From Prorocentrum cordatum (Eukaryota > Sar > Dinophyceae > Prorocentrales > Prorocentraceae), in assembly GCA_963575745.1 (NCBI GenBank), contig CAUYUJ010017627.1, forward strand, positions 580,472 to 630,471: DNA of 50,000 nucleotides. Direction: 5' to 3'. This document shows, one piece after another, positions 30,930 through 41,085 of this stretch. The position numbers were made by a program, and so were the translations under genes. Position 1 is the stretch's first letter. Each line of letters opens with the position of its first letter. The notes under the pieces were generated by a model. It was not told the origin of the DNA. It saw only the letters and a list, made by a program, of their open reading frames with translations, and searched no databases.

Positions 30930-31880
30930 CGTGCCGCTCGCCGCCGCGCAGTTCCTGCCCGGCCTTTGTCTGGGGAGATATGGCACATGATGTTTGGGCC
31001 CGCCTGCTGCGGTAAGCCGACAGGACCCGCCCCGGGTCGGCGGGCGCCCCTCCCCACTAGCTGGGGAAGCCATCGAAGCTGCGGGAGCTGGGGAAGCTGG
31101 CGCACCCGCTGGGTTGGTTCAATAGTCTTGCCACTTGTTGGAGGAGAACATTTGGCGGGTTCCCATCGCGCGCGGATTTTCGGTTGGTCGTCCGACTCCC
31201 ATGCCCGGTGGACACAAGCGTTTCTTCTTTTTTGTCAGCGCTGTCTCTAGAGGCATCTGCACCCCGGCGCCGCGCGCGGCGCCCACGGATTCGGATCGCG
31301 GGCACATCCCGAACGCCATTCTCGAAGCGAGCGTGCTAGCCGAGGCTGTTCGGCGCTCGGGTGTAGCACGTCGCTGTTTTGACGATATGAAAAACGCTTT
31401 CGGGTGCTGCGCTCGTGCTCGAATGCGAGCGTGGACGCGGGATTGCAAGAGCTGGCCCCCTCGTGCGGCGCCCAGTTGCACGCGGACAGGCGCGCCGCTC
31501 GCGTCTTGCACATGGACGGGGTTGACGAACCAACCCCCCGCCACCTTCATGGGGCGGGGAGGGCCCTCATGGGGGGCCCCAGGGCACCCGACGAGTTCAG
31601 AGTAGATTCCGCCAGCCCTCTGCAGCAGTGGCTGGATCTTTCTCAGGTGCCCGACCTCGCGGCACGCCGCCCACCGTTTTCGGTCGACGCCTATGCGGGT
31701 CGATTCGAGTACATGCATGATGTTGCTTATGCTGTGTTGATCCAAGAGGGGCCCCTCGAGGGGCCCGCCGAGGCCGCGCAACCGCCCTGGGCCGCGCCCG
31801 GCGAGGCGCTCGGGGAACGTGGCCACCGACAGAACGAAACCGCAGGTCCTGGCCCCCTCGCCCGCGCGGCTGCGACGCCG
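30930..31880 (+). pseudogene. LINE reverse transcriptase, frameshifted
   Basis: The frame at 30903 gives 'AVPARPLSGEIWHMMFGP', the lead-in to the palm. The frame at 31135 gives 'GHIPNAILEASVLAEAVRRS' and then 'RCFDDMKNAFGCC', which fits motif A (F-x-D-x-x-x-A-F). The frame at 31404 gives 'FSVDAYAGRFEYM', where the expected A-D-D of motif C has become A-G-R, and then 'ALGERGHRQNET', which resembles the downstream G-x3-N-x2-K region. Two frame changes and the lost aspartates show it is dead. Confidence 0.55.
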
Positions 31881-32384
31881 ACCGCAAGTCCTACTCAGCG
31901 GAGGCGGGGGGGTCGGAGCGGCCTCGCGCGCCAGGCGCCGGGGCCCGCGCGCTCTCCCTTCCGGCGCCTTCGCGGGCCAGCTGCACCACGGCCGGCAGGA
32001 AGCCAGCGGGCGATGGCCCCCGTTTGAGTGCGCGCGGCTTTCGGGGCCCTTTTTCAAGGTCAAGAGGGCGGTTCTCAGCTCTGTCGCGCAGGGCGCGCCC
32101 CTGTCTGGACTCGCCCCTTATCTTCTCGCGGAGGCTTGACACTTCGAGTCGGGCCTGCACAGAGGTCTGGGGTTGATGGGGTTTTGGTGGTTGGGCCGTG
32201 AGATTTCGGAGTTGCCCCCTTGGTCGATCGCCGGACGGCGCGAGAGTGCCGGGGCACGGGTTTGATGGGCCGCGTCTCGGCGCGAGAAGCTTTTGATTGT
32301 CTCAGGCCCCCCCCCGGCTCGATCATCGAGTATCCTCTATCTCCGACGAATGCAGAGTGGCAGCGCACCAGTTCCATTGGTAAA

Positions 32385-32580
32385 AAGTGAGGAGGGAAAT
32401 AGGAGGGAGGAGGAGAAGGTGAAGGAGGAGGGAGGAGGGGGAGGGGGCGAGTTTAGAGGGAAATGGGGAGAGGAGGGAGGAGGAAGCGAGGGGGGAGGGA
32501 AGAGGGGAGGGAGGTGGGAGGGAGGGGGGAGGGATGATAGAGGGAAGGGGGGAGGAGGGAAGAGGGGGGGTCGAAGGGGC
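32385..32580 (+). repeat. GGA/GGAGG purine tract
   Basis: About 195 bp of almost pure purine on the top strand with gaggga, ggagg and gggggag words. The bottom strand reads as a Pro/Ser/Leu artefact. Confidence 0.95.
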
Positions 32581-32938
32581 AGCTGACCCGCCCCGCACCT
32601 GCCCAGGTAATTAGCTCAGACCGTCTCTCAGAGATCCCAGTCAGCCCCCTCGCCCAGGAGCCGCCCACCATCCGCGCAGTTTCAAGTGCCAACAAGCACA
32701 GTCCACAAGTTGAGGGAAGTGGCGAAAGTTCGTTTTTGAAAAGGATCAGCCCCCCACCATTGCAGCAGTTGTACATCTCGACGCGTCTGGTCGTTTCCAG
32801 TTGAACAACCAGTTCGGTATACTGCAACGGTAAGCAGTAACATCCCCCTCGTTCTGCATCCCTCCTGCCTCCTCCCTCTCCTGCACCCAATCCGTAACCA
32901 TTTGGACCCGATGATGTACCTTCGCGCCGATCGCCACC

Positions 32939-33767
32939 ATGGCCGATGCCTCTGAGGAGGATTTCCTCGACAGCAGCTGCGGCGGCTGCGAGGGGGGGAG
33001 ATTTCCTCGGCAGCAGCTGCGGCGACGGGCCATCCGTCGCAGAGGGCCGCGCGAGCAACGAGGAGGACTTCCTCGGCGGCAGCTCCGACGACCTGCCTGC
33101 CGCGGCGGCTGCGGAGGCGGTGGGCGCAGCAGGCGGGCATCCTGTCCTCGGCCCGTTGGCGCTGAGTGCTGCGGACGCTTGTGCGCCCCCAGTTGTGCCC
33201 AAACGCGGCCGCAGAATCCTGCCGGCCGCTGCTCGAGCAGCCGCGCGCGCGCCCGAGCCGACTCCCAAGGTGGCGTTGGAGTCGCTCGTGGCCCGACCGT
33301 CGGCGCTGTCACCGGCAGAGAAGCTTGGCGTGGCGCACGGCCTGGCCAAAAGCACCTGGCGCGACGCGGCCGTTGCCATCGCTCGCGCCGCGCGCCAGGC
33401 GACGCGAACCTCGGCGGATCGCTTCGCGCGGTCCATTGTGGGGATCTACAGGGGCCTGGTGGCGGCCAAGGCGGATGTCGGCTTCAGCCTCTCATTCGCT
33501 TTCGGTTGCGTTTTTGCGACGGCACTGGGCAGTGCGCGAGAGCGCATTCCACCGCGGCCTTGCAGAGCGGGGTGGGAGCCAGAACCGCCGAGGCAGTTGG
33601 CTGCAAGTTCGCGGTCTGCACCTCGTGGCTCGGACACTACGGCCATGCGAACGGTGTTGTCTTTTATCGCGAGCCTGCCTGCAGGGGAACTTGCTATGGT
33701 CTTCGGCTACTTGCCGACCGAGCAGGGACACTTGCGGATGACCACGGCGAGTCGCCGCTCGCCCAAG
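32939..33767 (+). CDS. Unidentified gene candidate with one frame break
   Basis: The start gccaccATGgcc is an ideal eukaryotic context. The first frame gives 'MADASEEDFLDSSCGGCEGG'. After a G run at 32992-32998 the sense passes to the frame of 32946, which continues the same theme: 'DFLGSSCGDG' and then 'NEEDFLGGSSDD'. The first exon therefore holds three copies of an acidic E-E-D-F-L-x-S-S motif. Further on come an Ala-rich part, 'LSPAEKLGVAHGLAKSTWRD', and one hydrophobic stretch, 'ADVGFSLSFAFGCVFATALG', that could span a membrane. A possible donor, cccaag|gtacac, lies at 33768. The one-base disagreement in the G run may be a sequencing error or a real mutation. I do not recognise the family. 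Confidence 0.4.
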
Positions 33768-34635
33768 GTACACTTTGCCTTGCAGTTGCTCATTATCATA
33801 TATTTTCGGATAGAAAGCGTTGTAAATGTACGTCTGGCTACAATCATACACAGGTTACCAGCAGCACCCTGCGCTGACAGGTGTACCTTGGCATGATATG
33901 ACAAGGACGTTACACTATGGTATCACTACTATGAATCATAGGGTGCCCCTCGCAATGTTTACGACATCGCAGGCACCGCCCATGCGCGAGCCACTCAGCG
34001 CTCAAAGTCATCAAAATATTCAGCAGGCTTTGAAGTGGACCGCTAAGAGTTTGAGGATATGGCGGGCACGCCAGCGATGGGCGGCCACGGCCAAGAGGAG
34101 GACAGACCTCCTGCACCGACCGCTTTTGACGGTAGACTTCCACCCATTGCTGAATAATCAGAAACGGATTTGGAAGCACATACCATGGGCACGTGTCATG
34201 TAGAAGTCCAAGGGGAAACGGAATTGTTCGAGACCCCATTCATAGGAGTCTTTGTGTTCGGTACCGACCGAGATGGTTACCGACAGCCTCATGCTCGCGG
34301 CTGCGGCCAGTGAAAAGCAAAGACGCTTGCGAGAAATAGGTTCAGCTCGGAGTCGCGGTGCCGACGAAACCTTTTCTGGCACCTTGGGCTACTTAGTACG
34401 ACGCGACATGAGATCTCGACTCGGGCGACCACGTCCGGTATGTTGAGCTATGTTTTATTGTTGTAATGGCCAAGTTCGTTCCATCAGAGCAGCGATGCGA
34501 GTCTTTGCGCAGCGTTTCAGCAATCGCAGTGCGCGCGCGTCTCCGCCGCGCCAAAAACAGCAGCAGTCGTCAAAGAAGACGACCTCCTGACGAAGGCAGA
34601 AATATAAGCCAACCCGACACATATATCTAAGGCCT
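33768..34635. other. Gene-free stretch
   Basis: A frame around 33990-34203 is open ('QQALKWTAKSLRIWRARQRW'), and another runs at 34252-34446, but neither matches a known family. They may be the decayed 5' part of the copia element. Confidence 0.4.
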
Positions 34636-34659
34636 TGTACACCGAACTGAAAATATGGC

Positions 34660-36110
34660 ATGGCATTTTATGCTTCAAGATGCAGGACATCAAGAACGCT
34701 GCCAATATTCTCACTTCTAGATACGCGCACGAGGGGAAGTTTGCCAAGAAGGACAAAGGCGAAATGGAACGAAGTATTCAACCACGCCTTTTTTCTTTGT
34801 CGTTTTATAAACGTCGAGGCATTCGACGGAGAAGCCTTCTCAGGTTCAGCTCGACGAGCAAGCCAGAGACTGCTCGCCAGCGCGGCCGCGCGCAACAAAC
34901 GGTGGATCACGGCATCCATGGACATGCACACGGTTTTCTTGAATGGCCTGACTTACCGCGAGTTGGCAGAGGCCACCGGGGAGAAGGAGCGCACGGTGCG
35001 CTTTGCTCTTCCACCTGGTTCAACCTCGGCGTTGCGCGCGATGAAGATTTTGGGGGCCCAAACCTCTTGACGGCCAAGCACGTCGGCGACGTCGACGCGA
35101 CAGGAGTGGGGGAAACCGTGGACAAATATGTCAGATGCGTTGGAGGTGCGTTCAGCGCGCGCAAGCTGAACGAACACTCCTACACCACTCGCGCCCCGCG
35201 GTGCACTCAGGCCGAGGGCGTCCGCGCCCAGCCGGGCCAGGGTGAATGCATCCAACAACTTCGCCCGACGCAGCGCCCAGAACTCACGGGCGTGATGGCG
35301 GAAGAAATGGTGGGGGGCGCAGTGCCCGACATGTTCGTCAGTTTACGTGGCGCCTGGCATATGCGTTGATCACCCAAGCACGGCCAATGGTTCACGCGGC
35401 GCTCTTGCAGCGCGCGCAGGGGCCCGCGGCCCTCCAAGTGCGAAGACTTCGCGCTGTCTCGATCAAACGGCATCAGGGCCCGAAAACGGAAATATACCAA
35501 TTTATGATTCCGACAGGAGAAGTGGACCTCTAAAGTGACCCAGGGCATCGCCGCTTCACTGGGGGCGAAGATGACGAAGTAAAGGGCCGCGGCGTCCGAC
35601 GGGCCAACTTAGTGCCGCGAGGGCGCACGCCCAACGGCAAAACAGTAGTACATCCGAATGGTGCTTTTCCAGGCGCACCCCTTGCGGGCGCGATCCAGTT
35701 TTCCCGCTGATGCGCTGGCGGCCGCTCGTGATCTCGGGGTCTTATTCGACCGTAGTTACGATGCGCGAGCTTAAAGCTGGGCCTCCTAGCGCCCGTTCCA
35801 CTTAAGAACATTATGGGGGCAGGTGGTCTCAGCGTTAAGGCCATCCTCACCGTGGGCGCTGAGTCGGTCTCCACATGCACGTCAAGCGCGGACTTGAAGA
35901 AACCGACCGAGGGTGCCCCGTTAGGACATATCAGCTGGATGCGACAGGCGATGGACCGAGGCATTGTTGATGGCGTGCATTGGCGACCGCGGGCGGCCGT
36001 GCAAAAGGGCGCATCGATCGCGCGTTGCCGCTGCAAGTGATGGAAGAGACTCAATCCTGCAAGCGCGAGGGAAAGTCACGTGCCTCATGGAGGCAAGACA
36101 GATGCATCAC
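34660..36110 (+). pseudogene. Ty1/copia reverse transcriptase and RNase H, frameshifted
   Basis: The frame from 34660 has 'ASQRLLASAAARNKRW' and 'DMHTVFLNGLTYRELAEATG', the copia motif in which D-x-x-x-A-F-L-N-G is expected (here H-T-V-F-L-N-G). Then comes 'ERTVRFALPPGS'. The frame from 34635 takes over near 35040 with 'LLTAKHVGDVDATG', where copia has a D-D pair, and later 'MFVSLRGA'. The frame from 35246 continues 'AYALITQARPMVHAALLQRA' to 'IPTGEVDL'. Near 35538 and 35813 come RNase H pieces, among them 'SVKAILTVGAESVSTCTSSA' and 'APLGHISWMRQAM'. The pieces keep the order of a normal copia pol C-terminus. At least three frame changes and several stops show it is inactive. No LTRs are evident. 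Confidence 0.75.
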
Positions 36111-36590
36111 CAATATAGGGGCGCCCTGTCCAGGGCCAGCGGGCACCTATAGGGGCGACCACTCGAGCGCGACTGGACACGGGCATGCATGCCCGCTGAA
36201 TAGTCGTCTTCGTCTGGACAGGCGTAAACATTAAGGCGTCGCCGCTGCCATGGGCGCCCGGGCGCGGGCGTTAACCCTCGTCCTTCAAGGGGGGTCCCAC
36301 AGCTTGGCCATGTCCCCTCGACCGCCGCGCGCTTTCTACGGCTGGCATTTGGCCAGTCGCCCCCCTCTTATAATCGTCCGCGGATGGTCGCGCGGCGTGC
36401 CCGCGACCGCCCCTAATCATGCGTGGCTGGTCGTGGTAATAGGCCGTGGCCAGCCTTGATGCGACGCGCTGTCATTCCTGCGCATGCCTCGGCACGGCTG
36501 GCGACGCTGAGTATTTCTACATATAACGCCGCGCCAGGCCCGGGGGCCCCGGGGCCGCAGCCCCGGCCGCAAATCGGGGGGCGTCGAGCC
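36111..36590. other. Gene-free GC-rich stretch
   Basis: Nothing is recognised. From 36535 the sequence is extremely GC-rich, with ggcccgggggccccgggg-type palindromic words. Confidence 0.5.
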
Positions 36591-37250
36591 CAGCCCGCTC
36601 CCCGGCGGGCCCAAGGTCGGCCCCCGGGGCGCCCGGGCGGCCGTCCAGGCGGCCCCGGGCCGCCCAGAGCCACCCTCACGACAACCTCCAGCGGTTTCCG
36701 GCGGCTCCAGAGGCGTCTCGAACCGCCCCAGACGCTTCCGCGACGCTCGAAGACCCCTCCAAGAGATCCCCCCAGACGGCCCCGGGAAGCAAGCATAGCC
36801 CCGCTCCCGTCGCAAAACGTAGATTTTAACCATATTCGATTCTTTGGCCTTCGCACCGTTCTTTACGACTTCAGACTTTCCGCAGGCCGCCCCAAGACGG
36901 CCCACGAAGCCCACGAGAGCACCCCAAGACGGCCCCCGATGGGGCCCAGGGCAGTCCAAGAGGCGCCCAGGACGGCCCACGCGCGTCCCCGAAGGGCCCC
37001 ACGAGGGGCCCAAGACGGGAAACCCAACTGAACCTTCCAGCCCCCCCGCCCCAGGAGGCCACCAAGAGGCCCCTAAGAGACCCCCAAGAGGCCCAAAGAG
37101 GCCCCCAAGACGCCCGCGGCAGGCCCCCAAAGGCCTCCAGAGGCCCCCCAAGAGGCTTCCAAGAGGCCCCCCGAGGTTCCCAGGAAGCCCCCAGGAGACC
37201 CCCAAGAGGGCCCCAACGGGCTTCTCCGAGGCTTCCCCGGAAACCTTCAT
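36591..37250 (-). repeat. CCCCAAGAGGC-type minisatellite, inverted orientation
   Basis: Clear units such as 'aagaggcccccaagacgccc' and 'ccccaagaggcttccaagag' run through 36880-37250, the reverse of the CTTGGGGGC family. The 36591-36800 part is a more decayed GC-rich version. An AT-rich interval at 36810-36885 ('cgtagattttaaccatattc') again sits in the middle of the block. Confidence 0.85.
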
Positions 37251-37424
37251 GCGCGTCTACATGCGGCCTCCGGTCCAAAAACCTGAGACCGTTCCTGGGA
37301 CGCCGCCTGATTGGCACAGGTTTTCTTTGTCTCTGTCAATGGGTGGCGCGGCAGCGACCCTTGTCTCTGGGGCCGACTTTTCCGCGCCCTGTGGGGCAGG
37401 ATCCGTTGAAGGTGTGCGCCGCTT

Positions 37425-37690
37425 TATGCGGGAGGACGCTATGCGAATCCTTCCCGCGGTGCCGTACGTGGAACTCTCATTGGGCACGTTCCGTGTGAAG
37501 GGTGTCGCGACCTGGGTGGAGGCCGCCACGCGAACTTTGACTCTGGCACCGTACGTGAACATCCCAGGGGGCCAAGACCCGTGTCAGCGGCGTTCCGTTA
37601 TTGCCAGGGTGACGCTATGTGAATTCTGCGTTTCCCTCAGGCCATCGGTAGCGCTCCCTGGGGGACACTTCCCGTGTGAAGACTGCGCCC
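37425..37690 (+). repeat. ~85-90-bp tandem repeat, three diverged units
   Basis: Units start near 37436, 37527 and 37609. Each has 'gacgctatgcgaat' or a variant, then 'ggtaccgtacgtg'-like middle words, then 'cccgtgtgaag' or 'cccgtgtcag' near the end. Divergence between units is about a third of positions. Confidence 0.6.
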
Positions 37691-38525
37691 AACTGGGTTG
37701 GTGGACCTTCTGCGATCCCGCATGCCCCCTTGCCCTTCCTCCCCCCATCCTCCCTCCACCGACACCCGCTCCTCCATCCTCCCTCCCATTCGCTTGTGAT
37801 ACAGAGCCGACGGCACTTGCGCACCCCAGCCAGGGTTCCCCGCGATATTTGTCAGTGTTGCCCGTCCCTGGGACCTCGGAGTTCCCGTGGTGGCCCAGAA
37901 CTGTTCGCCGCCCTCCTTCTCCAGGCTCCATTCACCAAGCCCCGCCGCCGTGAGAGACGGCGGCCGCGGCGGTGGAGGCGACGGCGGCGACGGCAATGGC
38001 GACGCGAACGGCCCGAGAGTCAGTTCAAGATGCTGTGGGCCGTCTGAAGACCGACACCGGACAGCACGAAGACTCCGTGCCCGCGCTAGAACCTAAGCGC
38101 GCGCGAAGCGCGCGTGGTTCAATTATATATATATATATAATCCCTCTGTCCTTTTTCATTTTATACCATTAACCAGAACAATGATCTAGCTTGCGGCCCT
38201 TCTTTTCCCGAATGTAATCGAGGTTTCACGAGGGGCACGATAGCGAGCGCTGTATCCGACGCTGTCCCGGCTCAAGGCATTGCTGTCTCCTGTGCTAGAT
38301 GCGCCGCCACGTGCGACTCTGTTGGGGTCATAGTATGGGACGAAGGCCACGTCTATATATGGCCCGCTTTTCTATCCCACGGTTTCTCTTGCACCCCTCG
38401 TCATACTTGCCATCGGGAGATGATTTGTAGGGTGCCCCGATGCGTCGCCGACGTTATCCTAAGACTGGGGTTCTCAGCTTATTTCCTCGTGGTCAAGCCC
38501 TGTGCCCTTACTTGTCACACTTTGG
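37691..38525. other. Gene-free stretch
   Basis: A C-rich patch (37730-37800), a (TA)n run at 38126-38142 and otherwise unique sequence. No gene is recognised. Confidence 0.5.
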
Positions 38526-38529
38526 CCGT

Positions 38530-38630
38530 TGTGGGGCCGTCTTGGGCTTCGCGGGGCGCTCTTGGGCTGTCCTGGAGGCCTCTTGGGCGCTTCTTGGGCC
38601 CCTCTGGACCTGGCCTGTCTTTGGGCCTCG
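38530..38630 (+). repeat. CTTGGGC-type minisatellite, short block
   Basis: The words 'ggccgtcttgggcttcgcgg' and 'ggaggcctcttgggcgcttc' are the same family as at 3350-4015. Confidence 0.75.
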
Positions 38631-39087
38631 TGGCTTGTGGATTCGCAGCGCTAGGCAACCCGGGAGCGCGCGGGAACGCCCAGGAGATGTGAGAATCTGG
38701 GGCCCCAGCTTTTAGTATACATACATCACCCAGGAGCACGGAGCACTGAACACATGAGGGCCTGGGGGAATTCCATTACGTGCCTCGATGCACGGTGGCG
38801 GATATGTGCACGCCATACACACATAACCGCATGCCGATGATAATAAAGGGACCCCCCCCCTTCAGTGTTTAGAGTTGATTATCGTCGCCCTATACAAAAT
38901 TCAAATTAGGCGGCGAGCGCTGAGGCCGAACTTCATTATCACCTCGAAACGCTATGTTGAGATAGCAACATCAAGCGATGTTGATATAGCAACATCAATC
39001 GAAGCGATCACACTTTTTCAGGGTGTGTCAAGCGAAACCAATAATGTTGGGAGGCAGACTCAAACGAAACGAGCAAAGTTCTTAGTA

Positions 39088-39230
39088 TTCTTCTACTTTC
39101 CTCTTCTTCTTTTATATTTCTATATGTCCTCACGCTCGCCTGAACTTTTTTATCCCTGGGGTTGATTATCCATGGCGAATGAAGCACATGAGCTACCCTA
39201 CACGAGCACTTAAAACATCAATTTTCATAA
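39088..39230 (+). repeat. AT-rich direct repeat, copy 1
   Basis: It contains 'cttcttcttttatatttct', 'cacgctcgcctgaac', 'ggggttgattatccatgg' and 'cacatgagctaccctacacg'. The second copy, 39322-39465, is offset by about 237 bp and differs at a few positions. Confidence 0.95.
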
Positions 39231-39321
39231 AGCGCTTGTACATTAAAATTGATAGATTTGGAACTTTGGATTTTTCCTTTGTTCGTCCTCTTCTTATTCT
39301 CCTCTTCTTCTTCTTTCTTAT

Positions 39322-39465
39322 TATTCTTCTACTGTATTCTTCTTCTTTTATATTTATTTCTGTCCCCACGCTCGCCTGAACGTTTTTTATCTCTGGGGTT
39401 GATTATCCATGGAAATTGAGGCACATGAGCTACCCTACACGAGCACTTACAAAAAAACAATTTCC
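39322..39465 (+). repeat. AT-rich direct repeat, copy 2
   Basis: Same order of words as copy 1, with 'ccccacgctcgcctgaacg' and 'agctaccctacacgagcact'. A weak third trace may follow near 39540-39640 ('cgaactttattatccc'). Confidence 0.95.
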
Positions 39466-39757
39466 ATGAGAGATAAGCCATTGTTGAGGATATTTCTATG
39501 AAAAACAAACGCCAAGGATGTCTCAAAACGTGCTCGGCTTGGTCTCCTCTTGATCATCTCTTACTTCGAGATTATGCTGAGGTCTGCTGGGCTACTTTTA
39601 TTATCTCTCCCTGAACCCCGAACTTTATTATCCCCTATTGTTTATTCTCACGGGCATGAGGTTAAGTAGGTTAATTTGATATGTTGGCGGTGTTTGCTGA
39701 ACCGTGCAAGTCATCAGTAGTTTCAACCGCGGGGGCACGGGCGTTCGGGCAGATTTG

Positions 39758-39821
39758 ATATATATATATATATATATATATACATACATATATATATGTA
39801 TATATATATATATATGTATGT

Positions 39822-39869
<48 letters not shown>
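39758..39869 (+). repeat. (TA)n microsatellite with ATG interruptions
   Basis: The tract is a run of TA with occasional catacata or tgtatg interruptions. Confidence 0.97.
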
Positions 39870-39873
<4 letters not shown>

Positions 39874-40904
39874 TACAGTGTGACACTTCTGCGCCCTTAG
39901 CGTGGTCGACCCGACGTGTTTGCGATATCTGGAGATTAATCCGGTGTGGCGCCCAATTGCCAATTGGTATTGTCGCGTTTGGTTTCGTGCCGTAGTCCTG
40001 TGTACCCAGTCAGGGGATGGGAGTGACGGGAATGAGGCAGGGTATGTGAAAGCAGGAAGGGAAAAGAGGGCGGGAGGAAGGGGAGGAACAACAAAGAACT
40101 GCGCAGGGCGATTCACAGCCAAGACCGCTAGCAGCCGCCCCGTAAGGGTACAACAAAAAAACAGCAGCGATCCAAGAAGCCAAGGAGCAAATGAGGACCA
40201 GAGTGATTCAAAGAAGGGTTGCACGCGCCCCCAAAAGAGCCCAGACGCGCCCACAAGAAGGGCCACAAGCAATAGGAATTATGAGCACTGCGAGTTTGGG
40301 TACCACTCGTTTGCACAACGGCGAAGCACACATCATGGGGTTATACCATGTGCGAGTATTATGAAAGGATCATCAAACGTGTCTGATTGTGAGTCAGCAC
40401 GCGAGAGAGACGAGGGCTGAACACGTGAAGCACCCTTTAAGGCTTTACCGTTCTAACTCATATCGGTCGGTATCCGGAGTGTTCGCGCGTGTGGATAAGT
40501 ATCCGTTCGCCTCTAGGATTTGCCTTTCTCAACTTGAGCTATCAACTTCGCAAGCATACCTCCGCTATGTTTGATTCAGCGTCTCGCCCTCTTTGCAGCC
40601 AGTTCATTGTGACACAGGAGACGGGGCAGGCAGTGTCCACCTCCAACTTCAAACCGGAACACACTCCACCAACGCAAGCACTATGCGCACTGCGGGAGTG
40701 TGGGGAGAAGGAGAAAAAACCGAGACAGGCAAGCAGGTTGGGGGGGCAGGGGGTGAAACGATAACGAGGAGGGCCGATGCGCGCCAAATGGCAGGGACTC
40801 TGCCGACCGCACGAGCCTCCGCTCCCTGATCGAGGCCAAGCCGTTCTCGCCGCGCACTGAGGCATCGAGGAAGCCTGGCGGCGATCTTGCCGAGGCAAGC
40901 GCAT
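39870..40904. other. Gene-free stretch
   Basis: A purine-rich patch lies at 40045-40110. Nothing else is recognised. Confidence 0.5.
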
Positions 40905-41085
40905 CCACGAATCGGTCGCTTCGGCTGCGTCGCAGTCGGTTGCGAGAGGTCTGTTCGGTTCGGTCGATTGTTGTGGCTGCGTCGCTGCACCTGTTCAGGC
41001 TGCTTGCGGCCTGTTGTTTTCGGACAGGTTCGGTCTCGGTGTCGGTTCCGTCGATTTTCGGTTATGTTGTCGCCGTGGACGGCGT
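40905..41085 (+). repeat. CGGTCGGTTCGG dispersed repeat, copy 3
   Basis: It reads 'aatcggtcgcttcggctgcg', 'tctgttcggttcggtcg' and 'gttgtcgccgtggacggcg'. It ends at the same word as the copies at 25945 and 26606. Confidence 0.7.

Larger units (their letters stand above)
29330..32110 (+). mobile_element. Decayed non-LTR (LINE-type) retrotransposon
   Basis: An endonuclease trace at 30154-30192 is followed on the same strand by reverse transcriptase traces at 30945-31000, 31297-31405 and 31680-31854, the usual LINE order. The reading frame changes at least twice. The left end is not defined: 29.3-29.9 kb contains protein-like sequence ('GARMYNVFPGLVAAQGRAGL', 'DLIDIALYFHLLDLEAP') of unknown family. 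The right end is probably near 32.1-32.4 kb, where a purine tract begins. No target-site duplication was found. Confidence 0.6.
38860..39660. other. AT-rich island
   Basis: About 800 bp are distinctly AT-rich compared with everything around them. It starts just after a C run at 38852-38860. It contains 'gatatagcaacatcaa' direct and inverted words at 38955-39000 and a duplicated segment listed separately. Short TTCTTCTTC and TTTATATTT words are frequent. Short frames are open, but none shows a family. It may be foreign or organelle-derived, but I cannot identify a source. Confidence 0.7.

Noticed and set aside
32323-32598. Pro/Ser-rich ORF on the bottom strand
   Set aside because: It is a translation of the GGA purine tract.
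36417-37250. 277-codon ORF on the bottom strand rich in Gly, Leu and Trp
   Set aside because: It is the translation of the CTTGGGGGC-type minisatellite; the same style appears in every block of that family.
39671-40272. ORF with a Tyr/Ile repeat
   Set aside because: It crosses the (TA)n microsatellite and has no conserved part.
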